Shown piece by piece: positions 26,801-37,379 of a stretch of DNA of 64,000 nucleotides. The stretch comes from Schistosoma mansoni (Eukaryota; Platyhelminthes; Trematoda; Strigeidida; Schistosomatidae). Position 1 is the stretch's first letter; each line of letters begins with the position of its first letter. Made by a program: the position numbers and the translations under genes. A model generated the notes under the pieces. The model saw only the letters and a list, made by a program, of their open reading frames with translations. It was not told the origin of the DNA and made no database searches. The stretch is from the NCBI RefSeq assembly GCF_000237925.1, contig NC_031495.1, positions 44,932,237 to 44,996,236 of the forward strand, written 5' to 3'.

Positions 26801-29785
26801 TAGGTCCTGGGTTCGAATCTTGTGAGTGCGGGATCGTGAATGCGCACTGCTGAGGAGTCCCATAATAGGACGAAACGGCCGTCCAGTGCTTCCAGGTTTT
26901 CGATGGTGGTCTAGCTTCAATTGACTCATGATTTCAACAGTGAAAAAAATAAAACTGATTCACTTTTGCATATCCATATTCATGTTTGAACCTAAGTAAT
27001 ATAACTTGTTAAGAAAAATCAAAGGTGGTTACATGATAACAAAACAGATTTATGAAGTCCATGATTATTTATTTAACCTGTGTAAAGTAGTGTGGATACT
27101 TAGGAACTTAAAATGCCAAAACTCATTCCTAAAATCAGATATCGATGAAGTGCAGAATAATCTTTTCGAATAGAAGCAATCTCATATGCTGTCACATAAT
27201 TTTACTATAAAATTTATCTCAAATATATATGTCCAATTTGCATTCCATTATAATTCTTCTATTAGTAATACCCTATTTTTGGATGGTACGGCTTGAATTC
27301 GAATAGTTTGGTAAAAGCTTGTTCTGAGATACATGCTTTCAGTGTTGCATTTTCGAAACTGAATAATCTAATTGGGAGGCTTTTAGTGTTGTTAAGTACG
27401 TTTGAACAGTAATTAGAAAGCTCTTCAAAATTTCTGTTATACAGTGTCAACAGGTTATAACTGACAATAAAATCTAGACTTCCGTATGCAAATACTGTGA
27501 AACTATTCGCTCTAATTTAGACGAGAGTTCTTATATATTCCGTATGCAAAGTTTATGCACCAATAGTTTTAATAAATGGACAAATCTGACAGTAATTACT
27601 ACTCTAGAAGCTGTGTTCGCGCTCGAGACCGAAGGTCCTGGGTTCGAGTTCCGCATGCGGGATCGCGGACGCGTACTATTGAAGAGTCCCATAATGGGAC
27701 GAAACAGTCTTCCAGTGCTTCCAAGTTTTCAAGGGTAGTCTATCTTAAATTGACTAATGAATCCGACTATCAGAATTACTCCTTAATTAGTTAGTGCAAA
27801 TATCTGTCATATTGGTCAACTTTGGCTGAAATAGCTCTGTGGTAAATAAAAAATTCATGACATTGATTAACGTGAGTCTGAATCCCATGGAGAATGTTAC
27901 TAAAGATAACAGATATGCATCTCTGATGAGTATCAACTAGCATGAAAAATGGGTTCAGGGATCGCTGTCGGTGGCCTTCAACCATTTAAAACTGAAAGTA
28001 GATTAATTCGACCTAACGAAGCAACATTTTCAAGTGAAGAATTTTATTAATAAACGTATAAGTGCAGATTACGCCTTAACTTTGTGTAAAGTAATTCGAG
28101 AATAGTATGGAGTTAAAAGACGTAATATTAAACCCCAGTGCATATTTCCTTACTCTTTAAAGAGGTAATTATTGTATTATTTTTTCAAGGATGTCATTAA
28201 AACTCACTTGATTTATCGGATTGCCCATACATGCATCAGTATCCAATTCTAAAAATATAGGTTGACCGAGACGTGCAATTTTACGACCATTAAATGTTCC
28301 AGCAATACAGTGAAAACGTTCAGGTACAGTTTTCCATTTTTTTGCTAAATGTACCATATCACCAGCATCTAGTACACCAAAACCAAATAAATGATTGAAT
28401 TCTAAACCAGCACCATTAATTGTCCAATTATGATTATGTTGTCTATCGTATAAATGATTACGTTTAGAAGTAAGTACAGTAAGATGTTGTACATCTCTCC
28501 AAGTAAGCTCATTTTGAGCTTCTAATGCTAAAGCAAATACACCAGCTGCTTCTGGTGCTGCCGCTGATGTACCTGAATGATGAAGTGTACAATTTCCATA
28601 TAAATCAATAGTTCCAACTCCAGCATCACGAAGAAATGGGCTCTTACCATTGGAAAATGTTGAAGCCAATGTTGAAGCACAAGATTCATCATAAACAGCT
28701 GTATGACCATCATTTGTAACTGAATTAATACTTATTGTCCACATACTAGCTGCATAACCATCACAATTACAATCGTCATTCTCTCCACCATCACCTGAAG
28801 CCCATACATATAAACTGCCTTTACCTTTTCGACCATTGTTCACACCATCTACTAGAGCTCGCATAGTTTGATTTCTTGGACCATCAACAGTCGTCCCATC
28901 GTCTGTAGGTCCCCAACTAGCTGAATATATGTCAATAAGATCACGGGCATAGGCCATTGCAGCTGCTTCAATTAAATCTGTCATATAAGGTTGGTCTAAC
29001 ATACGTAGTCCAGCTACTTTAGAATCTGGTGCAACACCAACTCCACAAACCCCATTACCAGCAATTGCAGCAACTTCTCCAGCACAACGTGTCCCATGAC
29101 TGTTAAACCAATCATCTGTGTAACGTGGATATGGGAAAGCATCATTACTAGAAAAATCATAGCTTGCCTCTGCAGCATAATTACCAGCTATATCTGGATG
29201 TAAATAATCTACACCATCATCCATAATTGCTGTAATCACTCCACGACCAGTAATATTTTGTGACCATGCAGCTAATACATTTAAATCTAATCCTGGAACA
29301 CCATCCGCTTGTCCAACATTATGTAAATACCATTCATTTTTAAACAATGGATCTGTTTTACTTCGTAATTCACCTAATTCTTTTTCTTTATTCGTCAATA
29401 TTCTTGCTTTTGGAATATTAATTCGACCTAAATTATCATCAGTTAATGGACGAAAACCACGTTTTCTACGTACAAATCCTTCAATTTGTACAGCATTCAC
29501 AATTGATGGATGTTTATTTAAACGATAATTATGTATGTAACTCGATGTACCACGAGCATATGGTAAACCTATATGTGTAAATACAAATTCATTTGGTTCA
29601 CCATAATTATGCTCATTTAATGTGGGGAATCCCAAGTCTCTAGCTATTTCCATTGCGGAACTTTTCATTTCATCTCTATCATTACCATTATGTTTTAATC
29701 GTACTAACCATTGATTAGTATGTATTTTTCCATAAGATGTTTGTATAATGAGAAGATAATAATTTCCAAAGATTAATACAATCAT
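20806..29785 (-). CDS. PCSK2: Prohormone (neuroendocrine) convertase 2 orthologue, two exons
   Basis: Calcium-dependent subtilisin-like protease that cleaves prohormones and neuropeptide precursors after dibasic sites in secretory granules. Exon 1 is 29785-28208 (526 codons); a GTGAGT donor starts at 28207. Exon 2 is 21198-20806 (130 codons and TGA) after a TATTAATAG acceptor; both junctions are phase 0. Residues 1-19 form a hydrophobic signal-like start, a prodomain follows, and RRKR (106-109) is the likely autocleavage site. Catalytic residues are Asp189 (MDDGVD), His230 (NSHGTRC) and Ser407 (SGTSAAAPEAAG). The oxyanion position is Asp332 (ASGDGG), the family hallmark of PC2; furin and PC1/3 have Asn. 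Exon 2 carries the P domain with RRGD at 543-546. The total, 656 aa, is close to vertebrate PC2 (about 638). An in-frame TAG precedes the chosen ATG. Putting prodomain and catalytic domain in one uninterrupted exon is compact; vertebrate PC2 genes have many exons. A TTTATT (AATAAA on the minus strand) at 20792-20797 sits just past the stop. Confidence 0.96.
21395..23220. other. PC2 intron, part without recognised elements
   Basis: Adjacent to the P-domain exon; AT-rich; no repeat shared with the rest of the window was noticed. Confidence 0.6.
23221..23367 (-). repeat. SM-alpha-type retroposon with altered cleavage site
   Basis: A minus-strand copy with stem I ATCCAG/CTGGAT, CTGACGA, GGACGAAAC and B box GGTTCGAGTCC-like sequence. 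The triplet before the cleavage point reads CTC in place of GTC, and the change also disturbs stem III. The A-box side is cut off at the family B LTR-like block. Confidence 0.78.
23368..23850 (+). repeat. LTR-like block, family B, copy 1, in PC2 intron
   Basis: Closely resembles 61030-61495 over about 480 bp. Both start with a TATCCCGAAGAGAATTATG phrase and contain TATAAAC-type promoter-like sequence. Probably a solitary LTR fossil. It lies antisense to PC2 and directly against an SM-alpha-type retroposon that it appears to truncate. Confidence 0.6.
24549..24740 (+). repeat. Unnamed interspersed repeat C, diverged copy 3
   Basis: Shares CAGTGAAGACT, GATATTTTGCAAAT and TTTACTGTATGGT with the 17.6-kb copy, in the same order. 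Located in the PC2 intron. Confidence 0.5.
24923..25662. mobile_element. 740-bp non-autonomous TIR element in the PC2 intron
   Basis: The outer ends are inverted repeats of 26-27 bp (24923-24948 and 25636-25662) that begin GGCGAGA and contain AATTTATGGACGA. They differ by two substitutions and one indel. The interior has no coding capacity. This is the form of a MITE-like DNA transposon derivative. No clear target-site duplication is visible next to the repeats, so the superfamily cannot be assigned from this copy. Confidence 0.7.
26229..26335 (+). repeat. tRNA-like/hammerhead retroposon tail fragment
   Basis: Starts at CGTCCAGTGCTTCCAGG, right at the ribozyme cleavage triplet, and runs through the tail to CTCCACAAACCC. 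Start at the cleavage point fits a copy templated by a self-cleaved RNA, but chance truncation is possible. Confidence 0.72.
26706..26939 (+). repeat. tRNA-like/hammerhead retroposon in PC2 intron
   Basis: The copy runs from the pre-A-box segment through GGCTCAGTGGTCTATCGG, B-box-like GGGTTCGAATC, the hammerhead (26844-26889) and the ATTGACTCATGATTTCAAC tail. It lies antisense to PC2. Confidence 0.88.
26844..26889 (+). ncRNA. Hammerhead ribozyme motif, intact core
   Basis: All core elements of a type I hammerhead are present: stem I GCACTG (26844-26849) with CAGTGC (26884-26889), CTGAGGA, stem II GTCC/GGAC, GAA, and cleavage triplet GTC ending at 26883. Stem III is the self-complementary ACGGCCGT, which can form only two pairs with a tetraloop, or pair between two molecules. 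Activity is inferred from the motif alone. Confidence 0.8.
27602..27770 (+). repeat. Diverged tRNA-like/hammerhead retroposon
   Basis: The B-box-like GGGTTCGAGTTC, a hammerhead-like region (TTGAAGAGTCCC ... GGGACGAAAC) and a decayed tail are recognisable. The first core base and the cleavage triplet (GTC to CTT-like) are changed. Confidence 0.7.
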
Positions 29786-30590
29786 ACTACTTGGATACTA
29801 TATAATACTATTAATAGTTCCGTCTGATTCAGTACATTATAAGTAATGAGTTTATTATCAGGTATCAGGTATTTAACCATAGTGATAAAAAATATCTCTC
29901 TTAATATGAGTGGGTGAAATGAAAGACAGAGTTCATTTTGATTGGTTAATTTAATCAATATTTGTCTCTATCCATTGATAGAGAATATGAACATAATCTC
30001 CATTTGTTACATCTTCAAGGTCAAATGGATTTCCCTTTATCAGTGAATGAATAGAGTACTCTTAAGCTAAAAAGTCTGCTCATTTTCCCACCTACGTAAA
30101 TAATTTTTTTATTTTTCATTGCTGCCTTGTTTACCTTAAAATATCAATAATAATCTGAATAGAGAATCTTTTATTATCCATAACTAACCATAAACACAAA
30201 GGGAATAATAATTTGATTACAGATGAAAAAATTCAAAGGAAATTAATAGTATCACTTCTGTATTATTTAGGGGATCCATTTAGTGAGTAGATTGGGGTGG
30301 ATTATGAATTCAAATCCTCTTGTATTTACTTCCTCTTGGACAGTTGGCTTTGTCATTAACCCTCACACACACACACAAAACGTGTCTCAAAGTCGAGTTG
30401 AAATGTTGAGATGGGGAGAATGAGTGAAAATGTGAAATCTTAAGAATCATTATCCTTGAATTCAGTTAAGATATTATTAATATGTGTGTAACAAACATTT
30501 GACTTATATTACTTCGAAATTCTTTTAACCCCCCAGCATGACTTATTAGCTGTCGAAATATAGTTTACCTTTCGTAAATTACAGTGAATT
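29786..30590. other. 5' flank of PC2
   Basis: Presumed 5'UTR and promoter region of the minus-strand gene. No certain TATA box. AG dinucleotides 20-35 nt upstream of the ATG could serve as a spliced-leader acceptor, as schistosomes use trans-splicing, but this is only a possibility. Confidence 0.45.
30364..30377. repeat. CA microsatellite
   Basis: Seven CA units in the 5' flank of PC2. Confidence 0.9.
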
Positions 30591-30593
30591 ATT

Positions 30594-30954
30594 CTTCATA
30601 GTTGAAATCATGAGTCAATGGAAACTAGACCACCATGGAAAACCTGGAAGCACTGGATGGCCGTTTCGTCTTATCGTGGGACTCTTCAGCAGTGCGCATC
30701 CACTATCCCGCCTCGCGAGCGAGATTCGAACTCAGGACCTACCAGTCTCGAGCCAGAGCCCTTAATCGATAGACCACTGAGCCGGCATCCAACGGTGTTA
30801 ATGTCTAACTTCAACCAATCCACGATTTTGAGCGACCGTTCACCAATTTTCTTCAGTGAGCTGATATCTCTACAACAGACTTGGTAGAACTCCACTGGTC
30901 ACTGCTTCCCACTAGAACTCAAGGAAATATCTCTTGAAGTCAGTCACTAGTGAG
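30594..30954 (-). repeat. tRNA-like/hammerhead retroposon, long copy
   Basis: A minus-strand copy of the same family, nearly full length: 5' part (ACTAGTGACTGACTTCAAG), A-box-like and B-box-like motifs, hammerhead core with CTGAAGA and GACGAAAC, and the 3' GATTTCAACTATG end. It forms an inverted pair with the copy at 31017-31386. Confidence 0.85.
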
Positions 30955-30963
30955 CATTTGATT

Positions 30964-31388
30964 GTAATCAGAAGGGGTTTTGTAGAGATTTCAGTATTTT
31001 TCATAGTTGAAATCATGTCCTGGAGTTCTAGTGGTAAGCAGTAACCAGTGGAGTTCAACCAAGTCTTTTGTGAGATAACAACTCACTGAAGACAATTGGT
31101 GAATGGTTGCTCATAATTCGTCGATCGGTTGAAGTTAGACATTGACACCGTTGGATGCCGGCTCAGTGGTCTATCGATTAAGGGCTCTGGCTCAAGACTG
31201 GTAGGTCCTGAGTTCGAATCTCGCTCGCGAGGCGGGATCGTGGATGCACACTTCTGAAGAGTCCCACAATAAGACGAAACGGCCGTCTAGTGCTTCCAGG
31301 TTTTCCATGATGGTCTAACTTGAATTGACTCATGATTTCAACTATGAAAAAATACTGAAATCTCCACAAAACCCCTTCTGATTACAGT
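30964..31388 (+). repeat. tRNA-like/hammerhead retroposon with inverted tail at its left end
   Basis: The plus-oriented copy occupies 31017-31386. It has A-box-like GGCTCAGTGGTCTATCG, B-box-like GTTCGAATC, a hammerhead core (CTGAAGA ... GACGAAAC ... GTC) and a tail ending CCCCTTCTGATTAC. About 54 bp matching that tail in reverse lie at 30964-31017, so the unit is bounded by near-perfect inverted ends. Confidence 0.85.
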
Positions 31389-34179
31389 GAATTAATTGTA
31401 AACCCATTACCCAGTTTTTATACTATTAATGTCTTAGTCTTGTGTATATTGAGATCTATTATTTAGTCTGGGTCATAGTCTTGCATTGTATGTATGTACA
31501 ACCACATGAGTTTTAAAGTTCGAATGATACAGCATAGTATGATGTATCTGTTTGGTCATTCAGACATTCTGTTTTGGAACTTGGGTGAACCGGTTGGAGT
31601 ATCACAAGGACCACTGGTCGTTTTAGTAATACACAGTAAACAGCGTTGGCGGACTAAAAGAAGAGAAGAAAGTCGAAATAAATCTATGTACAATATGTTC
31701 ACATTATCTCTAATTTTCTAATAAACACTGTTAGTAAACTGACGACTTGAGTCAATTAAGATGGTTTAACAAAAAAATTTTACTAGACGATTTCATTTAC
31801 TGAAACTGTATGATTGTTATTTGAAAACATGCAAGGATCCCGTGACAGTGAGGAACTGAATGGGTTTTTGAGACTTTTTGTCAAACTTGCTGTAGCCAGT
31901 GCTACAACCACACTTTTATAAAGCTGTATAGACAAACGAAATTATCCAATACCATACTGGAAATCGATTTGTCGAAGCCATATCCACGCAAAATATAGTT
32001 CTCTTAAACATCTTACATCAAATTATGCCGATTAAATCATGGTTATCAGAAATCGAACGAAATGCTTTGTGAACACATCTATAATATGAACTAACAAAAG
32101 ATGAACGTAATGGAAATAAGAATTCGTACATACATTATCAAAGAAATGCTCAGATGACATGGATATGAAGTTGATGTAAACCCTAAAACCAACGAAAGCG
32201 CACACTTTCTTTCGAGAAATACTTGAGAAATAAGTCATTAGCTACTATAACAACACTTTATTCACAGTTACAATAATTGTCTGTAGGTCCGAAATTTTGT
32301 GACACTTCAGCAAATCTCAATGAACTTAACACTAAAATCCATTTTGAAAGCCTGATCTATCAGTCAAAACATCTTATCCCTGTATTCAACAGAGAACTTA
32401 AACAAATCTAGACAGCTATTATAAACTGTTGTAAAAAATGTACTGATACAAGGTCAACAACTAAACGACTACTTTCTAAAGAACATAGATCCCAACAATT
32501 GGATCTATTGAGAAACGAAGATATAGTGTTAAGTCGTCTGGACAAATATACTGCCATTGATGTCATGAATCGAATGGACTATGTTTTAAAAGTGTCTTTT
32601 ATTCTATCTGATACCGATAAATTCCTTAAAGACGCTTTCGAACTAAGAGAGTAGAAATTAAATAAAATCCCTAAGAAAAGGAGAGATGAATTAATTATCA
32701 CCGCTGACCTATATGAAAACATTAGATCAACTGGATCTGTTGTTGGGGACACTAGATCCCCGAAAATCACTTGGTAAACTCCTTTTTGTAATTTAATTGT
32801 AGAAATCTGAATTTCTCATTTTCGCCCCAAAAGCTACGAATACTACCTTCAGTTTGTGCTTCCCACCTTTAGGGATCTTAAACACCATTGGTTTTTTTTC
32901 TCTTCTAGTAAGCAATCTTGTGACACTTTTCAAGGACATTTTTGTATAGTATATATTACTCATGAGTTAAGTACTTTTTATTCGTTCTTCCGGGCTGCTT
33001 GTAGAATTGTATGTTTCCAATGCTAACTCTGGTTTTCTTCTTCTAGTTAGCTGGGCAGGGGTGCAAAGGAATATCTGAGCCTAGTATTGTTGTTGCTTTC
33101 CTGGTTAACGTTCAGTTCGTTGGTACCAAGGTGATATCATGATATCTCGAACATAGTAATGGCCTCCTTTAAGTACATAAAAAAGATATCCATCCTTATC
33201 CTATAATAAATATAAATAACTCGACATATCATACTGCTGTTAAATAACTAGATAAAATTTTACGACCAGTCAATAATAAACTCGGTAGATACACAACTGA
33301 TGATTCGTTTGATATTGTTGATTCGATATCAAGTATCAACGTAACCTCACTAGATATTACTTCTCTTCTTACTAATGTACCTTTAACGGAAACAGTCTGC
33401 ATAATATGTGGTTATATTAAAAACAAAGAAACTCGATACCAGTGCTTCGATACACTATTTGAAGGAACTACTTGTCCGATGCAGTTTCAACCTCCAATTT
33501 GAATTTACTAGTGAGTTCTATAGACAAAATAACGGCATAGCTGTGGATTCACCACTTGATTCACTTTTATCTGACTATTTCACTGCCAATCTCGAAAACA
33601 CAATGCTTAAACCAATAAACGGCAGCTTCCATACATATAAGAGATATTTAAATGATACTTTCATTATTTGTAATAAAAATATCAATATTAACGACATCTT
33701 GTATATGTTCAGTAACTGTCATCAATCAATTAAGTTCACAATGAAAACAGAGTTGGATTCAGGATTCGACTCCTAAGATTTTTTTGTTAAAAACGGGACT
33801 TGATGGTCAGTGTATAAAAAGCGAACTGAAAATCGTTAATACACGAATTTTCAGGGCTGAATCTCGCTGAAGAAAAAAACCTGGTTGGTCCTCTTTGCAC
33901 GAGGACCGGACAAATATACATCCAGGATACAATCGATGTTGAACTTGATAAACTATTGCAGATACTGATCAGCATTGGATTTACTAGGAAAAATCTGAAG
34001 TCAAACAACAACGTGAAAGGGTATCCATAACATCTAAGAAGACTTTCTTCATAAACATTCAGTTTAAAGGAGATGCTGTAGCAGAAATCCTGAAAAGCAG
34101 ACTATAATGATTAGAAGTATTCGAATTAATGAACTAACTAGGAATTCCGGAACTACTGCAATTTATTGTAATTAGAACT

Positions 34180-37100
34180 TACTTACTTACTTTCGCCTGT
34201 TACTCCCAATAGAGCATAGGCCGCCGACCAGCATTCTCCAACCCACTCTGTCCTGGGCCTTCTTTTCTAGTTCTATCCAGTTCTTGTTCATTCTTCTCAT
34301 GTCTGTCTCTATTTCTCGGAGTAATGTGTTCTTTGGTCTTCTTCTTCTCCTTTGACCTTCAGGATTCCATGTGAGGGCTTGTCTTGTGGCACAATTGGAT
34401 GATTTCCTCAAGGTGTGCCCAATCCACTTCCACCGCTTCTTCCTAATTTCTTCCTCCGCTGGGATCTGCCTTGTTGTCTCCCACAGTAACTTGTTGTTGA
34501 TAGTGTCTGGCCATCGGATCCGAAGTATCTTGCGTAGACAGCTGTTGATAAACACTTGTATCTTCTGGATGATGGCTTTCGTAGTTCTCCACGTCTCCGC
34601 CCCATACAGAAGAACTATCTTGACATTTGTATTGAAAATTCTAACCTTGGTGTTGGTTGACAATTGTTTTGAGCTCCAGATGTTTTTCAGCTGTAGGTAT
34701 GCTGCTCTTGCTTTGCCGATCCGCGCCCTCACATCTGCATCTGATCCACCGTGTTTATCAATGATGCTGCCCAGATATGTAAAGATTTCCACATCCTCCA
34801 AAGCTTCTCCGTCAAGTGTAATTGGATTGATGCATATTGTATTGTATCGGAGAGTCTTGCTTTTCCCTTTGTTTATATTGAGACCTACTGCTGCTGAGGC
34901 TGCTGCTACACTGGTCGTTTTCTCCTGCATTTGTTGTTGCGTTTGTGATAGAAGAGCCAGATCATCCGCGAAGTCTAAATCGTCAAGCTGCATCCTGCCT
35001 GTCCACTGTATCCCGTGCATTCCTCCAGATGTTGACGTCTTCATGATCCAGTCGATCACCAGGAGAAAGAGAAAGGGTGAGAGTAGGCAACCTTGCCTAA
35101 CACCGGTCTTTACCTCGAACGAGTCGGTGAGTTGTCCTCCGTGGACGATTTGGCAGTTTAGTCCATCATAGGAGTTCCGTATGATATTGACTATCTTCTC
35201 AGGCACGCCGTAGTGTCGAAGAAGCCTCCATAGTGTTGTCCTGTCCACGCTATCAAATGCCTTCTCGTAGTCGATGAAGTTGATGTAGAGTGATGAATTC
35301 CATTCGACTGATTGTTCCACAATGATACGTAGAGTTGCGATTTGATCTGTGCACGATCTGTCCTTACGAAATCCAGCTTGTTGATCTCGAAGTTGGGCGA
35401 CCACGGAATCCTTCATCCTGTTTAACAATACTCTGTTGAAGACTTTTCCTGGTATTGAGAGAAGAGTAATGCCCCTGTAGTTGTCGCACTTGCTAAGATC
35501 GCCTTTCTTTGGTATCTTGATGAGAAGTCCCTCTTTCCAGTCTGTTGGTACTTGTTCTTCATTCCAAATCTTACTGAAGAGGATGTGGAGTATCTTAGCA
35601 GTTGCTGCTACATTTGCTTTCAGTGCCTCTGCCGGGATGTTGTCTTGTCCCGCTGATTTGCCACTCTTGATTTGTCTAATGGCCATGCTGATCTCCTCAA
35701 TTGTTGGTGGGCCAACATCGATTGGGAGGTCTGTGGGTGCTGCTTCGATGTTGGGTGGGTTCAGTGGAGCTGGTCGATTTAAGAGTTCTTTGAAGTGTTT
35801 TACCCACCTGTTTCGTTGTTCTTCCATGTCGGTGATTACTTTGCCTTCCTTGCTTTTCACTGGTCTTTCTGGTTGACGGTAATTTCCAGCAAGTTTCTTT
35901 GTTGTATCATACAGTTGTCTCATGTTTCCCTCTCTTTCAGCCTTTTCCGCTGTCATCGCTAAATCTTCCACATATTTACGTTTGTCGGTTCTGATGCTCC
36001 TCTTCACTTGCTTGTTTACCTCTGTGTATTCGGCTTGTGCCTTGGCTTTTTCTGCTCTTGTTCGGCTGATATTGATTGCTACCTTCTTGTTCCTCCTTGC
36101 TTCAATTTTATCCAGTGTACCAACAGTGATCCATTCCTTGTGATGATGCTTCTTTTGGCCCAGAACCTCCTGACATGTTGAAACGATTGCCTCCTTGATA
36201 CCTTTCCAGCTGCTCTCTATGGTGGTTCCCTCTCCATTGAGTAGGTCATGAAAGGCCTCGAACCTGTTGCTGAGGGCTATGTTAAATATGTTGAATTTGT
36301 CAGCATCTCGAAGAAAAGCCGTGTTAAACTTTTGTGATGTTGTCCGCGCCGTTGTCCAGTGCTTCTTGAGTTTTAGTTTCATCTTGGCGACCAGCAAATG
36401 ATGATCGGATGCTATATCAGCTCCTCTTCTGGTTCTCACATCCTCCATCGTCCTCCTGAACTTTCTGTTGATGCAGATATGGTCGATTTGATTCTGTGTA
36501 GCGTGATCCGGTGAAATCCAAGTGGCTTTATGTATGCTTTTGTGTGGGAATATGGTGCCACCTATGACCAGTTTATTGAAGGCACATAGGTTTGCAAATC
36601 TCTCACCATTTTCGTTCCTTTCTCCCAGTCCATGTTGTCCCATGATGTCTTCGTATCCAGTGTTGTCCTTTCCAACCTTGGCATTGAAATCTCCCATCAG
36701 AATGGTCAGGTCCCTGGTTGGGCACTTCTCGAAGATCGACTGCAGTCTATCGTAGAGTTGGTCTTTAGCGTCTTCATCGTAGTCGTTGGTAGGCGCATAG
36801 CATTGGATGACGTTCATTGTAATGCCCTCTCTCTTTGTTCTGAAGGAGGCTTTGATGATCCTCGGTCCATGAGATTCCCATCCAATGAGTGCATTTTGTG
36901 CTTTTCTAGACAGCATCAGTGCCACTCCTTGTGTACGTGGAGCATTTTCTTCTTCATGACCGGAGTATAACAGAAGTTCCCCTGAAGATAGTCGTTGTTG
37001 TCCAACCTGCGTCCAATGTGTTTCACTGATTCCAAGCACCGCCAGATTGTACTTTCTCATTTCTGCAGAAATTTGGAAGACTCTTCCGGTCTCCCACATT

Positions 37101-37379
37101 GTCTGGACATTCCATGTACCTATAAAAATTGTTGCTCTGGTCGTAAGAAGGTGCATCGGCCTCATGACTTCCGAAGGAACTCGGCTTTCATCATGAGACG
37201 TCATAATTATTCCTTCTACTCCCAGGGCAGAGTTTGAATGGTTTGAATGATTTTTTCTGGTTAGCGTTGTTTTAGCGAGTTGATTTTCTACGGGATGGGG
37301 TCGCTAACCCCATGCCCAACCCTCCTCCTTTACCCGGGCTTGGGACCGGCAGTAACCACCAGAGGAGCTACAGGCGGAG
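34180..37379 (-). mobile_element. RTE-clade LINE, apparently full length, inserted in a Penelope-like element
   Basis: Non-LTR retrotransposon of about 3.2 kb. One uninterrupted ORF (37204-34187, 1005 aa) encodes an APE-type endonuclease followed by reverse transcriptase. Endonuclease motifs: GTWNVQT (Asn32), GISETHW (Glu61), MGDFNAKVG near residue 170, SDHHLL near 275. RT motifs: [26 protein letters not shown] and FADDLALL (near 743). The 5'UTR is 37205-37379. The 3' end is a short (TAAG)n-type repeat, as in other RTE elements. An 8-bp target-site duplication, TTAGAACT, flanks it at 34172-34179 and 37380-37387. The intact frame, complete ends and visible duplication point to a young, possibly competent copy. 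RTE clade is inferred from protein motifs and the simple-repeat tail; the exact schistosome family name (Perere-3/SR3-like) was not confirmed. Confidence 0.93.
34187..37204 (-). CDS. RTE LINE polyprotein: endonuclease and reverse transcriptase
   Basis: Protein of the element at 34180-37379, 1005 residues without an internal stop. It would nick target DNA through its exonuclease-endonuclease-phosphatase domain (roughly residues 25-285) and copy its RNA onto the nick through the RT domain (roughly 490-800). The C-terminal stretch ends in [20 protein letters not shown] and [11 protein letters not shown], blocks also seen in the truncated copy at 13.7 kb. The chosen Met gives a complete endonuclease start; the preceding 175 bp looks like 5'UTR. 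It is selfish-element coding, not a host gene. Confidence 0.93.
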   Translation of the reverse strand: MTSHDESRVPSEVMRPMHLLTTRATIFIGTWNVQTMWETGRVFQISAEMRKYNLAVLGISETHWTQVGQQRLSSGELLLYSGHEEENAPRTQGVALMLSRKAQNALIGWESHGPRIIKASFRTKREGITMNVIQCYAPTNDYDEDAKDQLYDRLQSIFEKCPTRDLTILMGDFNAKVGKDNTGYEDIMGQHGLGERNENGERFANLCAFNKLVIGGTIFPHKSIHKATWISPDHATQNQIDHICINRKFRRTMEDVRTRRGADIASDHHLLVAKMKLKLKKHWTTARTTSQKFNTAFLRDADKFNIFNIALSNRFEAFHDLLNGEGTTIESSWKGIKEAIVSTCQEVLGQKKHHHKEWITVGTLDKIEARRNKKVAINISRTRAEKAKAQAEYTEVNKQVKRSIRTDKRKYVEDLAMTAEKAEREGNMRQLYDTTKKLAGNYRQPERPVKSKEGKVITDMEEQRNRWVKHFKELLNRPAPLNPPNIEAAPTDLPIDVGPPTIEEISMAIRQIKSGKSAGQDNIPAEALKANVAATAKILHILFSKIWNEEQVPTDWKEGLLIKIPKKGDLSKCDNYRGITLLSIPGKVFNRVLLNRMKDSVVAQLRDQQAGFRKDRSCTDQIATLRIIVEQSVEWNSSLYINFIDYEKAFDSVDRTTLWRLLRHYGVPEKIVNIIRNSYDGLNCQIVHGGQLTDSFEVKTGVRQGCLLSPFLFLLVIDWIMKTSTSGGMHGIQWTGRMQLDDLDFADDLALLSQTQQQMQEKTTSVAAASAAVGLNINKGKSKTLRYNTICINPITLDGEALEDVEIFTYLGSIIDKHGGSDADVRARIGKARAAYLQLKNIWSSKQLSTNTKVRIFNTNVKIVLLYGAETWRTTKAIIQKIQVFINSCLRKILRIRWPDTINNKLLWETTRQIPAEEEIRKKRWKWIGHTLRKSSNCATRQALTWNPEGQRRRRRPKNTLLREIETDMRRMNKNWIELEKKAQDRVGWRMLVGGLCSIGSNRRK

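Noticed and set aside
30618-30887. 89-codon open frame and its minus-strand partner
   Set aside because: Both lie wholly inside a tRNA-like retroposon copy.
34371-35171. Long plus-strand open frame of 266 codons
   Set aside because: It is the reverse-strand shadow of the RTE reverse transcriptase; there is no independent motif.
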